Translations under genes and position numbers: made by a program
Notes under the pieces: model-generated
What the model saw: only the letters and a program-made list of their open reading frames with translations
What the model was told of the DNA's origin: nothing
The model's database searches: none
In this document: piece by piece, positions 7,401-16,648 of the stretch
Layout of the letters: every line of letters begins with the position of its first letter
How positions within the stretch are numbered: the first letter of the stretch is position 1
Source: a virus
Reading direction: 5' to 3' (one strand)
Virus record (IMG/VR): IMGVR_UViG_3300008113_000257
Location: 1-31,676 of that record
DNA: 31,676 bases

Positions 7401-10400
7401 AAAAATCAAAAATTGGTTCAATTTCTATCATTAACCAAGGAAAAAATTACAGAAATAACTATGTTTCAGTCCCTTCGTCTGGAATAAACACATATAGAAA
7501 TGCCATCGTAGCAAATAATCATGGATATTTGACTGGCGATGTTGTGAGTTATGTCTGTACTGGAATAAATCCAATAGGATTTAGCTCTTCGACATATTAT
7601 GTGAATAGAGTAGATGAAAATGAATTTCAAATATATCCAGTTGGTGTCGGATCGACAGCAAAAGATGCATACTTCAAAACAAATCAATTTTTAAATCTTA
7701 TAGATTCCGGAATAGGAACTCACATTTTTAGACATGAGCCAATCTCAGTTGAAATAGATGGGTTAACTGGCATATCGTCTTATTCTAAAGAATTACATCA
7801 AGCAAAAATTATTCCTGTTTTTAGGGGAAATATTACAAATGTTTATGTTGAGAATGGTGGAATTGGCTATGGTTCTTCCGACATAATAAATTATAAAAAG
7901 CAACCAAATTTCAATATAAAAATTGGAAAAAATGCCCAATTACAAGCAAATATTTTAAATGGGGTAGTAAAAGAAGTTTATGTGCTCAATGAAGGATCGG
8001 ATTATTACTCAATTCCGGATTTATTTGTATCTGGAACTGGTACAGGATGCATATTGAGTCCAGTACTAGAAGATGGGAAAATAAAAGGAGTGATAGTTGT
8101 AAGTGGTGGATATGGATATGAACAAAAAAATACTAGCATAGAAATAGTAACATACGGAAAAAATGCTACCTTTGAAGCAAAGATAAAATCGTGGCAAATA
8201 AATTATGCTTCTAGAATATTAAATTCAAATAATTTAAATTCACCGGACGATGGTGTTTTATACTTTAATGAGTATGATGCCATAAAATATTGTCATGTTT
8301 ATTGTCCAAATAAGTTGCGTCAGAAAATATATTCAAAATTCTTAGACGAAAGAGGAAACACAATCGTAAGACCAGACTACGAAAATTCTATTTCTACTAT
8401 AAAATACCATTCTCCCATTATTGGATGGGCATATGATGGGAATCCAATATATGGTCCATATGGTTACGATGATCCAAATATCGTTGGAAAAGTGAGAAAA
8501 ATGAAATCTGGATATAAGTTAAATCCGACATTAGATCTTGATACTAGACCACCAGAAAAAATAAATGATAAATTTATTTTTCCCAATGGATTTTTTATTG
8601 AGGATTATGAATATATTGGAAATGGTGATTTGGATGAATTTAATGGAAGGTATTGCATTACACCAGAATACCCAAATGGAACTTATGCTTACTTTTCGAC
8701 TCTATCTGCAGATGATGATTTTGTTCCGGAGTTCCCATATTTCATAGGAAATTACTACAAATCAAAAAAAATAGATCACAACTTCCAACCAAATATTTCA
8801 CAAAACACTTTTGATTATTTTTCGACTAGATTATTAAGAAATACTTATTTTTATTTTGTTGACTCCGAAAATTCTAGTTACGATTTTCTATCTAATCCCA
8901 ATAAAGAAATAAGTCAAAATTCAAAAATTGTTTCGGTCCAATACTCATCACTAGATTCTATTGGTATTTTGACTTCGGGGGAAAATTATTCCGTAGGGGA
9001 TTCCATAAATTTTGATAACTTGGGAACAGAAGGAACTGATGCTAGTGCAATAGTCGGATCAGTAGAGGGGAAAAAAATATTAGAAATAAAAAATGACAAT
9101 TATTCAATTTCTGATGTAGAATTAGTTAGAATAAAAAATTCTCCTTTTGTTCTTGGTTTGTCTACTGCTCCACATCTTTTGGAAGATTTTGATTTCGTAT
9201 CAATAGTTGGAAATAACGATCTTTCCATATCAAATAAAATAAATCAGTATTCTCAAATAGGCGTTAGCTCCAATTCTTTACTTCTATCTTCTGGAATAGG
9301 AGATGCGTCTCAGACTGGAATTATTACAGACTTTTCAGTTATTGGAATTCTAGATGAGTCATATATTATTGAAAATGATTACTATAAAATAGAGGACGAA
9401 ACAGTAAAGATACTCAGAATACATCCAAATGATTTAAAAATTACTGTTTTGAGAGATCCGATTGGTGCTGCGCACACTGCAACTACAAAATTAACAGAAT
9501 TGACAAGAAAATTTTATTTTAATAGTGTAGATGGATATGCTTCAGAAAATAGAAATAGAGAAATATACTTCGATCCAAAAAAAGTAGTTGGATTTGGCAC
9601 AACTGCCAGTTCTTTGGTAGAAGTGTATTATTCTGGGATAGGGACGACATCGATATCAATTTCCCCTGGCAATTTATATTTAAAAAACCATAACTTATCA
9701 GATAACACAAATTTAAATTACTACACTAACGGTGGAAATTCAATCCAAGTTTCAAATGGGTCCACAACATTTGAACTCGACCAAATCACATCATTATACG
9801 CAATTAAGGTCTCGGACGATTTCATAGGAGTATCTAGTACTAGAGTGGCAATAGGAACTGAATTAAATTATGTAAGTACGGTAACAAATAAGTATCCATT
9901 TTTATATTTTGTTGGTTATGGAACAAGCGAAAATCATAGTTTTAGAGTAAATAATAATACAGTAAGGGCAAAAATACAAAAAAATATTTCCACAGTTTCT
10001 ACTGCGTCAACTCATGGATTGAATTTGGGCGATCGAGTTAATTTGAATGTAATTTCTGGAATTTCGACCACAATAAAAATTAAATATAACGATAGAAATA
10101 GAAGATTGATTTCGAGAGAAAAGCAATTTTCAGGAATTGATACATCAAATAGTATATTTACTATACCAAATCATGGTTATTATACAGGACAATCGTTAAT
10201 TTACAATTCAAATTTGCCATCCCCAGAACTTGATGATGATTCAATTTATTATGTAAGTATAGTAGATGGAGATAGATTAAAGCTATCGAAGAGTTATCAC
10301 GATGCTTTCATTTCTGATAAACCCATCAATATAACTGAATCTTCTTTTGGGAACTTGAAAGAAATAAATTCAAGTTTAGATATCATAGTAGGCCAAAAAA

Positions 10401-12361
10401 TAATTTTTGATTTATCTGATTTTAGTTTATCTTTCAATGACGGACTACAAAATAAGTCGGCATTTAGTTTTGATTTGTATAAAGATCCAAATTATAATGA
10501 AAAATATTATTATAATGAAAATGGAATCTTGGAAGTAATTAAAACGGGAAATGTTGGTATTGATAGTGGAGCTAGATTGGAATTAAACACTACAGAATTG
10601 ACTCCTATAAAATTATATTATCGATTAACTCCAGTAATTGATAATAGCCTACCAGAAATAAAGAATGAAATCTATATTGATGATACAATAATAAAAAATA
10701 ACAGCGTAAATATTTTTAGTAGTGAATATTCTGGGGTTCACATTATTACTGGAATTGGCTCCACAGCATTTAATTATCAATTACAATATTTACCAGAAAT
10801 AGAAAAATATGATGTAAATAATTCTTTTATGAGATATTCCACTAATTCAAAGACAGCGTTTGGTGGAATATACGACATAAAAGTAATATCTGGTGGCAGC
10901 AAATATAAAAAATTACCTGGAATAACCACAATAACAAGCAATTATGGAAAAAATGCTATAATTTTTCCCATTAGCTCATCTATTGGAAAAATTAAATCTA
11001 CAGAAATAAATGATATTGGATATGATTATTCGATTGATCCAACAATAAGACCAACAGTAAATTTCCCTACTGTTGTGAAAATAGACCCATTTTCTACCAT
11101 AGATTCTATAGTATGCACTTACATTGGAAAAGATTACAATTATTCTCCGGACTTATTGGTTGTAGATCAAATAACTAATGAAGTCGTAAATGACATAATT
11201 TTACAATTTGATTATATTAGTGGCTCAGTCTTAATAATCAAAAATTCAAATGGTTTTAGTAATACTGAGCCAAAAATTATACCCATTAATAACTCAAATG
11301 GAGTTGGAATAAATTCTTTATCCTATGATCCCCTTCTAAAAAGAGTTACCGCATATCTAGAAAAAGAATATACAGACACAAATTCACTTCCTATTTCTAT
11401 AAATGATAAAGTATTAGTAGAAAATACATCCATAATAGAAACGGAATCTAATTATATTGGCTACAATTCAAGTGAATATGAATATAATTATTTCACCATA
11501 ACTGGAATAACCACATCAATTGGTGACAATAAAGCTTATGTATATTATGATATGACTGACTTTTTATCTGACGCGAAACAACTAGGAACATATAATACTA
11601 TAAACTCCAAAGGATCTATCATTCCAGAAAAGAATATACCAAAATTTAAGACTACAATTAAACTGAATTCATATTTGGCCGGAGAAACAGTAGAATCAAA
11701 TAGTTCATATGGAGTAGTTAATAATTGGAGCGACAAAACTGGTTACGCAAAAATACAAACAATAAGTAATTTTAATGTCAATTCATTATTGATAGGAAAA
11801 ACATCTGGGGCCATAGGAAAAATAACAGAAGTGATACAGTCGGAATCATCTTATAACATTGATTATTATTCTATTAGAAATAAAGGTTGGCAAACTACAA
11901 CTGGATTCCTAAATCAAAATAATCAGCGTATACCAGATAACGATTACTATCAATATTTTTCATATTCTGTCAAATCTAGAATACCACTCGAAAAATGGAG
12001 TGAAATAGTAGATTCTACTACCCATACAGTGGGCTTTAAGAAATTTGGAGACCTATCAGTAGAATCCGATGCAATAGGAATCAGTGGAATTTCGACAACT
12101 CAAGACCAAGGATCTTATAATGCAATATCTGATCTAAATACCGTTATAGACTTAGAGTGTAAATATGATTTTGATCTTGGAATTGAGTCAAATGTATTTA
12201 ATTTGAATGGTCAACTTTCATCCGACGAAATTGCATTTAATTCTACTAAATTACAAGATCACTCTCAATCTATTGGTAATAGAGTGCTAACAATAGATGA
12301 TATTAGTAGCCAATTTAATACGACTCAAAGATCAACCCTTGTAACTGCCATCAATATTTAA
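4487..12361 (+). CDS. Giant baseplate wedge protein, gp7 position, with YHYH-like domain
   Basis: A 2624-aa virion protein in the place of T4 gp7 (1032 aa), which initiates wedge assembly. Residues 1-50 and about 150-250 (FFAKLKKQFIPGF, KDFYSTKGTDSSFEILFNAI, then PRDFLIRPSDANY) match a domain I recall at the N-terminus of large marine myovirus structural proteins. Residues 71-145 are an RG/Ig-E module with GFPENNGIIKINEEIIYY. About ten GGxGY repeats follow near residues 799, 841, 976, 1117, 1161, 1200, 1492, 2128, 2170 and 2205. NHGxxxGD modules lie near 593, 1007 and 1892. Residues about 1255-1430 form a YHYH-like domain (GWAYDGNPIYGPYGY, then NGRYCITPEYPNGTYAYF). There is no signal peptide. 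Naming it gp7 rests on position; the baseplate role is inferred. Confidence 0.7.
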   Translation: MSIKRVKISSIVDTQFPLYVREEYPLISEFISEYYKSLDNSGSTYDILQNIDQYIKLDHITNLIESTTLTSNLDIISNEILVSSTEGFPENNGIIKINEEIIYYKSKNPTTFLECIRGFSGVTSYKNSNNPEELVFSESSSSEHQKDTTVENLSVLFLKEFFAKLKKQFIPGFENRELYKDENKKVNEKNFIVHSKDFYSTKGTDSSFEILFNAIYGDLAKVIKPRDFLIRPSDANYKITKDIVVESIVGNPIELYNRTLFQKQSQGLAEAFATITNVEEIIRDQKKYYILSLDYDYDKDVSVRGSIFGDFAIYAKTKTLNHTKIQSNTLTVDSTIGFPHSGELVVRSSQGNDLIISYNSKNNNQFLDCNIEEDIDISEDVNLNVYAYSLINDQEVRVRILGVIRDLESFSGSKYHEKGEIINYKTLGKAYDNFRYNDWILDIPNKHLVSKFEKFGLDQLLIFTYDVTFINPLDEVYIQFFDGNDQKIKEDIFSVIQISQDKKSFYVSNQYSITKIYYVRKALRLYNEIINNVQNVYGDVQDNVYITAQGIPDYIDPNIEKRNFSIDIFGTLQPIENSKVGISTILNNSNLPIKLEQNHDFKNGDSVVYVQNPDTYELQNGDTINLNIFSGLNQNEVYYTENVDDDELRLFKNRSDIYFSRYSPITFNRIYSSRNLKEILYSDLDKIELLASNYFFQKNEFVIIFDDTKNIEVWYYIYKENAWEKIDSQISGGLYPKTYLTESKELKEIKNIDLIKKISLPEQVDVLEETTPGTTGILMNGVEILNYKTNNFLYYGNIEKVDIVSNGEDYDIINLPTIEVSPGLSTANVAKVYPEVNGILEKIDLLDGGFDYIEEPKIKVLGGNGSGAQAKANLITFTHEVEFIPSINFVNLSTNTISFSTYHKFRDYEEVIYETNGNSAIVGLVTSSTYFATVEDDYTIKLYETKINALSGLEINLTSYGTGTQKIVAKQKKSKIGSISIINQGKNYRNNYVSVPSSGINTYRNAIVANNHGYLTGDVVSYVCTGINPIGFSSSTYYVNRVDENEFQIYPVGVGSTAKDAYFKTNQFLNLIDSGIGTHIFRHEPISVEIDGLTGISSYSKELHQAKIIPVFRGNITNVYVENGGIGYGSSDIINYKKQPNFNIKIGKNAQLQANILNGVVKEVYVLNEGSDYYSIPDLFVSGTGTGCILSPVLEDGKIKGVIVVSGGYGYEQKNTSIEIVTYGKNATFEAKIKSWQINYASRILNSNNLNSPDDGVLYFNEYDAIKYCHVYCPNKLRQKIYSKFLDERGNTIVRPDYENSISTIKYHSPIIGWAYDGNPIYGPYGYDDPNIVGKVRKMKSGYKLNPTLDLDTRPPEKINDKFIFPNGFFIEDYEYIGNGDLDEFNGRYCITPEYPNGTYAYFSTLSADDDFVPEFPYFIGNYYKSKKIDHNFQPNISQNTFDYFSTRLLRNTYFYFVDSENSSYDFLSNPNKEISQNSKIVSVQYSSLDSIGILTSGENYSVGDSINFDNLGTEGTDASAIVGSVEGKKILEIKNDNYSISDVELVRIKNSPFVLGLSTAPHLLEDFDFVSIVGNNDLSISNKINQYSQIGVSSNSLLLSSGIGDASQTGIITDFSVIGILDESYIIENDYYKIEDETVKILRIHPNDLKITVLRDPIGAAHTATTKLTELTRKFYFNSVDGYASENRNREIYFDPKKVVGFGTTASSLVEVYYSGIGTTSISISPGNLYLKNHNLSDNTNLNYYTNGGNSIQVSNGSTTFELDQITSLYAIKVSDDFIGVSSTRVAIGTELNYVSTVTNKYPFLYFVGYGTSENHSFRVNNNTVRAKIQKNISTVSTASTHGLNLGDRVNLNVISGISTTIKIKYNDRNRRLISREKQFSGIDTSNSIFTIPNHGYYTGQSLIYNSNLPSPELDDDSIYYVSIVDGDRLKLSKSYHDAFISDKPINITESSFGNLKEINSSLDIIVGQKIIFDLSDFSLSFNDGLQNKSAFSFDLYKDPNYNEKYYYNENGILEVIKTGNVGIDSGARLELNTTELTPIKLYYRLTPVIDNSLPEIKNEIYIDDTIIKNNSVNIFSSEYSGVHIITGIGSTAFNYQLQYLPEIEKYDVNNSFMRYSTNSKTAFGGIYDIKVISGGSKYKKLPGITTITSNYGKNAIIFPISSSIGKIKSTEINDIGYDYSIDPTIRPTVNFPTVVKIDPFSTIDSIVCTYIGKDYNYSPDLLVVDQITNEVVNDIILQFDYISGSVLIIKNSNGFSNTEPKIIPINNSNGVGINSLSYDPLLKRVTAYLEKEYTDTNSLPISINDKVLVENTSIIETESNYIGYNSSEYEYNYFTITGITTSIGDNKAYVYYDMTDFLSDAKQLGTYNTINSKGSIIPEKNIPKFKTTIKLNSYLAGETVESNSSYGVVNNWSDKTGYAKIQTISNFNVNSLLIGKTSGAIGKITEVIQSESSYNIDYYSIRNKGWQTTTGFLNQNNQRIPDNDYYQYFSYSVKSRIPLEKWSEIVDSTTHTVGFKKFGDLSVESDAIGISGISTTQDQGSYNAISDLNTVIDLECKYDFDLGIESNVFNLNGQLSSDEIAFNSTKLQDHSQSIGNRVLTIDDISSQFNTTQRSTLVTAINI

Positions 12362-12367
12362 ATTACA

Positions 12368-15300
12368 ATGTCAAAAACTAGAGCTGCAAAATTCTTTTTA
12401 TTAACAAAGAATGAAATAAATGACAGTAAAGTACAATCATCAATACTAACATTTTTAAATGATGGGGATAATGTAGTTTCAAATAGTTATGGAAAGATAC
12501 ACACAAAAGAAGATATTGGAAGTTATTCATTATCTGTATCATCAAATCAAGCAGTTTTAGATTTTTTTCCTCTAGATGACAGGATAAATGATTACAGTTA
12601 TGGGTTTGTTTATTATGACACCAAGCAATTTATTACAGAGTCTTCTTTTTTTGATTTGGGAAATGTAGTAAGCGTCGCATCTTCCAATACTTCGATATCT
12701 TCTGGCATTACTAAAACTATTTTCAAAATTCCTGAAAAATTTAGTTCATCAAAGTTGATTGTCGAATTAACAGGAAATAAAAAAAAATATGAGTTCCTAG
12801 AATTAAATTTAACTAGTACAGATACTGACATTTTTAATGTAGAATATGGAAGATTAAACTTAGGAACTCAGTCCTTATCTGGAATAGGAACATTTAATTT
12901 TTATAGAGATGGATCGAACAACATTAATATAGATTTTTCACCTTTGGATATATCTGAAAATTATACTTCTAATGTTGTTGCAGTTTCTTTAGCAAAAACC
13001 GAGTATACAGAGTCTGGAGAAAGACAATTAACTTATTCTAATTTTTCTTCGAATTCTGTTTCGATTGCAGCATCAACTAGTCCAACACAACATGTAATAT
13101 CAACATATCCAATACAATATTTGTCGGCTTATTATATAATACAAATAAATGACATTACAAATAATAAAATACAATTTTCTGAATTATTGACTTCAAATAA
13201 TTTGACAGAATCGGTTTTTGTTGAGTACGGTAAAATAAGTTCCAATGACAGCATTGGAACTTTTGATACAAATATTTCAGGAATATTTGAGTTGGCCTTT
13301 ACTCCCAATCCAAATATAGATGTCGAAATAAAAGTATTTCAACAGACTTTGGGATTTGTCCAGCTCCCAAAATCGCCATCAAAAATAGATTTAAAAAATT
13401 CTAGCATTGTAACATCAGCCATTAAACTTGGATATGGAAATGATAATAATAAATTAAATTTTAATTTAACTCATAAAGGTATTCCAATATTCGAAAGAGC
13501 ATTTGATGGAAGTAATTCATCAATTGTCAACTTAAATAAGAATTCAATTTATTTGCCAAATCATTTTTTTGTTACTGGAGAAAAGGTATTATATAGATCC
13601 GACGAATTCAATGAAGACCTGACAAATAATTCCATAGGAATTACGACTGCATATGTATCAGGAATCGGAAATACCAATAAATTGCCACAAAATTGTTATG
13701 TATATAAATTTGATAATGCCAGGATTGGATTGTGTTCTAGTCCAGAGTATGCATTCTTTGACCCACCAATACTTTTTGACTTTACCTCTTTGGGAGTGGA
13801 CGCAAATCATTATGTAACATCCACAAAGCAAAATGTAAAATCTCTGATTTGTATTGATAATTTGATACAATCCCCAATTGTTGGCACATCAATTACAACA
13901 TCACTAACACAAAATTTACCTTTTGTAAGTGATGTTCTAGTTTTCTCTGGTATATCTTCATTTTTTTCTGGAGATTTGATAAAAATCAATCAAGAAATAA
14001 TGAAAATAGAAGTAGTTGGAATAGGAAGTACCAATTATGTCGCTGTAAAAAGACCTTGGCTTGGATCTGGAATATCATCACACAGCTCAGGAGATTTAGT
14101 ACAAAAATTAAAAGGAAATTATAATATAGTTGGGAATACAATTTATTTTGATTCTGCCCCATATGGGCCAACTGAACCAGAAGAAGAATATAATACATCA
14201 GAATCAATTCCAATAGAATCCACTACACAATCAACTTTTCAGGGTAGAGTTTTTGTGCGGTCTGGCGATCCAACTTTATCCGAAGAATCATACGAAAAAA
14301 ATTATCTTTTTGATGATATATCGGAGGATTTCAATTCATCACAGAAAACATTCGAATTAACAGAGCAATCTACCCAATTGGTGGATTTTTATCAAGATGA
14401 GTCAATAATATTAATTAATAATGTATTACAAATTCCGACAGAAGATTTCAATTTAAGCGAAGTCGGACCAAGTACAAAAATAAATTTCACCGGATCCGCA
14501 ACATCAATTTCATACGATCCAAATAATGCTAGCATACCAAGAGGAGGAATTATTGTTTCAGTTGGTTCAACTGCTGGATTTGGATATCAGCCTCTAGTAT
14601 CCGCTGGAGGTACAGCAATAGTTTCGATATCTGGAACAATTCAGGGAGTTTCCATAGGAAACAGTGGTTCTGGATATAGAAGGCATTTACAAACAGTTAG
14701 AGTTGGGGTACAAACATCAGATGAAAGTACAGTAAATATTGAATTTATAGGAACTGCTACTGTTTCAAATGGAAATATAATTGGAGTAGCAATTACTAAT
14801 CCTGGATTTGGATATACCTCATATCCGTTAGTAGGCCAAACAAAAACCACAAAAATAGTATCAGCTGCTTCCACTGAAATATTTGTAGAAGATGTATCGA
14901 TTATTCCAGAAAAATATCCTATTATATCAATTGAACCCAGCATAAAAAATGCTCATATTGTTGGGATAGGAGCATCCAGCGTATTCATATCGAGTTCAGA
15001 TGCACCAGTATCTTCAATACCAATATATTCATCAGTAAAATTCAAAAAATACAATCCCCCAAAAATTGTATTTGATTTCCCATTATCTTATAGTGACATT
15101 CCACTAAAATATAGTGGCAATGCGGGAGTTGGAACTGAAGCAACCATTGATGTCGTAGTTGGACAAGGATCTAGTGTAATAGATTTTACTGTAAAGAATT
15201 ATGGATATTCATATTCTGTTGGTGACATATTAACTATACCAATAGATGGTGTGGTTGGAATACCTACACTAGGACAATTCAAAGAATTTCAATTGACTAT

Positions 15301-16627
15301 AGTAGAAACATATTCAGATACATTTTTTGGGTGGTCAATAGGAAATATCATATTATTAGATGACATTTCAGATCTAATTGATGGCAAAAAAAGAATTTTT
15401 CCATTATCATACCAAGGGAATAGGTTCTCTATTGTATCACAGCCGGGATCTAATATCGACATAGAAGCAACATTATTGATATTCGTAAATGATGTTTTAC
15501 AAGAGCCTGGAGTTGGATATTTTTTCAATGGTGGCAGCACTATCACTTTTACTGAACCACTAAAATCATACCCAAATGGAGATAAAGATAAATGTAAAAT
15601 AATTTTCTACAGGGGAACAAACGGGATAGATGTCAAAGATGTTGATATTTTAGAAACAGTAAAACAAGGGGATTATATTAAGTTAGAAAGTGATGACTAT
15701 AATTATAGGCAAGAATTTAGACTAGTAGAAGATATAACATCTGTAGATATAGCAAAAACAAATTTATATAATAAAAATGGAATATTAGATGATGTTGATA
15801 TTTTGAGACCAATAAATTGGACCAAACAAAGGCAAGATTTGGTGATCCAAGGAAAACAAATAACAAAAGATAGGCCAATATATGAGCCATTAATTTACCC
15901 AACTACAAATATAATAAAAAGTGTCGGAATTGGGACAACTCAAATATATGTAAGTAATGTAAAAACTATTTTCGATAATAAAAAAGAAAATAATGTTACA
16001 GAGGATAGAAATTCTATAGAAATAATATCAGCAAATGGCCCATTGGAAATAAAAAGAGAGGCCATATCTAATGTAAATTATAGTGGCGATTTTGGAATAA
16101 TTACAGGAATAGCAGCTACATCTATTCCTGGTGTTGCTCAAACCGGGCTAATCTTTGATCTACTAATAGAGTCTGATTCTTATTTGAGAGATTTGGAATA
16201 TGTAGATGAAATGATAGATACTAGCAACATAAAAACAAATTACTTTTTTGAAGTATATAATAGTAATATAGGAAATGGATTAAATTCAATAGGTAGTGAT
16301 AATATAGTAATTGGAATTGGAACTATATCTATAGATAATGTATATGAAGTACTATCAGTATCCATAGGACAAACACACGCATATGGAATTGGTCTCACTG
16401 ATGTAGCTAAAGTTGTAGTTAGTGTTCAAGATTATAATGGACTTACTGGATTTGGATTTAGTAATTTTTATGGAAATTATAGCTGGGGATTGATAGAATT
16501 CCAGTCAAATTCTAGAAAATCACCAAAAGAATTTGCGGTAACTCAAAATTATGGCGTAGTTGGGCTAAATGACACCCCAATTATAAGGAGAAAATCTCCA
16601 TTAAGGTATTTCAATTATCTAACATAA
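12368..16627 (+). CDS. Large baseplate/virion structural protein between gp7 position and gp8
   Basis: A 1419-aa protein starting MSKTRAAKFFLLTKNEINDS. It is rich in S, N, I, G and T with predicted beta structure throughout. Shared modules can be seen: an NHGxxxGD-like unit near residues 392-465 (PNHFFVTGEKVLYRS), an RG/Ig-E unit at about 522-578 (FFSGDLIKINQEIMKI, then KRPWLGSG), and GGxGY repeats near 762, 807 and 939 (NSGSGYRR, NPGFGYTSYP). T4 has no separate gene here, so this may be a second part of a split gp7 or a marine-specific wedge component. It starts 6 bases after the previous stop and in the same reading frame. The next gene is gp8, preceded by a late promoter overlapping this stop. 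Confidence 0.7.
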   Translation: MSKTRAAKFFLLTKNEINDSKVQSSILTFLNDGDNVVSNSYGKIHTKEDIGSYSLSVSSNQAVLDFFPLDDRINDYSYGFVYYDTKQFITESSFFDLGNVVSVASSNTSISSGITKTIFKIPEKFSSSKLIVELTGNKKKYEFLELNLTSTDTDIFNVEYGRLNLGTQSLSGIGTFNFYRDGSNNINIDFSPLDISENYTSNVVAVSLAKTEYTESGERQLTYSNFSSNSVSIAASTSPTQHVISTYPIQYLSAYYIIQINDITNNKIQFSELLTSNNLTESVFVEYGKISSNDSIGTFDTNISGIFELAFTPNPNIDVEIKVFQQTLGFVQLPKSPSKIDLKNSSIVTSAIKLGYGNDNNKLNFNLTHKGIPIFERAFDGSNSSIVNLNKNSIYLPNHFFVTGEKVLYRSDEFNEDLTNNSIGITTAYVSGIGNTNKLPQNCYVYKFDNARIGLCSSPEYAFFDPPILFDFTSLGVDANHYVTSTKQNVKSLICIDNLIQSPIVGTSITTSLTQNLPFVSDVLVFSGISSFFSGDLIKINQEIMKIEVVGIGSTNYVAVKRPWLGSGISSHSSGDLVQKLKGNYNIVGNTIYFDSAPYGPTEPEEEYNTSESIPIESTTQSTFQGRVFVRSGDPTLSEESYEKNYLFDDISEDFNSSQKTFELTEQSTQLVDFYQDESIILINNVLQIPTEDFNLSEVGPSTKINFTGSATSISYDPNNASIPRGGIIVSVGSTAGFGYQPLVSAGGTAIVSISGTIQGVSIGNSGSGYRRHLQTVRVGVQTSDESTVNIEFIGTATVSNGNIIGVAITNPGFGYTSYPLVGQTKTTKIVSAASTEIFVEDVSIIPEKYPIISIEPSIKNAHIVGIGASSVFISSSDAPVSSIPIYSSVKFKKYNPPKIVFDFPLSYSDIPLKYSGNAGVGTEATIDVVVGQGSSVIDFTVKNYGYSYSVGDILTIPIDGVVGIPTLGQFKEFQLTIVETYSDTFFGWSIGNIILLDDISDLIDGKKRIFPLSYQGNRFSIVSQPGSNIDIEATLLIFVNDVLQEPGVGYFFNGGSTITFTEPLKSYPNGDKDKCKIIFYRGTNGIDVKDVDILETVKQGDYIKLESDDYNYRQEFRLVEDITSVDIAKTNLYNKNGILDDVDILRPINWTKQRQDLVIQGKQITKDRPIYEPLIYPTTNIIKSVGIGTTQIYVSNVKTIFDNKKENNVTEDRNSIEIISANGPLEIKREAISNVNYSGDFGIITGIAATSIPGVAQTGLIFDLLIESDSYLRDLEYVDEMIDTSNIKTNYFFEVYNSNIGNGLNSIGSDNIVIGIGTISIDNVYEVLSVSIGQTHAYGIGLTDVAKVVVSVQDYNGLTGFGFSNFYGNYSWGLIEFQSNSRKSPKEFAVTQNYGVVGLNDTPIIRRKSPLRYFNYLT

Positions 16628-16630
16628 ATA
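16623..16630 (+). promoter_or_regulatory. T4-like late promoter motif (gp8 unit)
   Basis: CATAAATA fits NATAAATA and overlaps the TAA stop (16625-16627) of the 1419-aa gene. It ends 18 bases before the gp8 ATG. It would start a unit containing gp8 and the DUF4815-type gene. Confidence 0.6.
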
Positions 16631-16648
16631 GTATCAAAAACAAGATAA

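Noticed and set aside
8565-8747. 60-aa + strand ORF inside the giant gene
   Set aside because: It overlaps the YHYH-like domain in another frame, and its Met/Leu-rich translation is an out-of-frame reading of that domain.
14641-14943. 100-aa minus-strand ORF inside the 1419-aa gene
   Set aside because: Shadow of the GGxGY repeats on the + strand; no start signals and no family resemblance.
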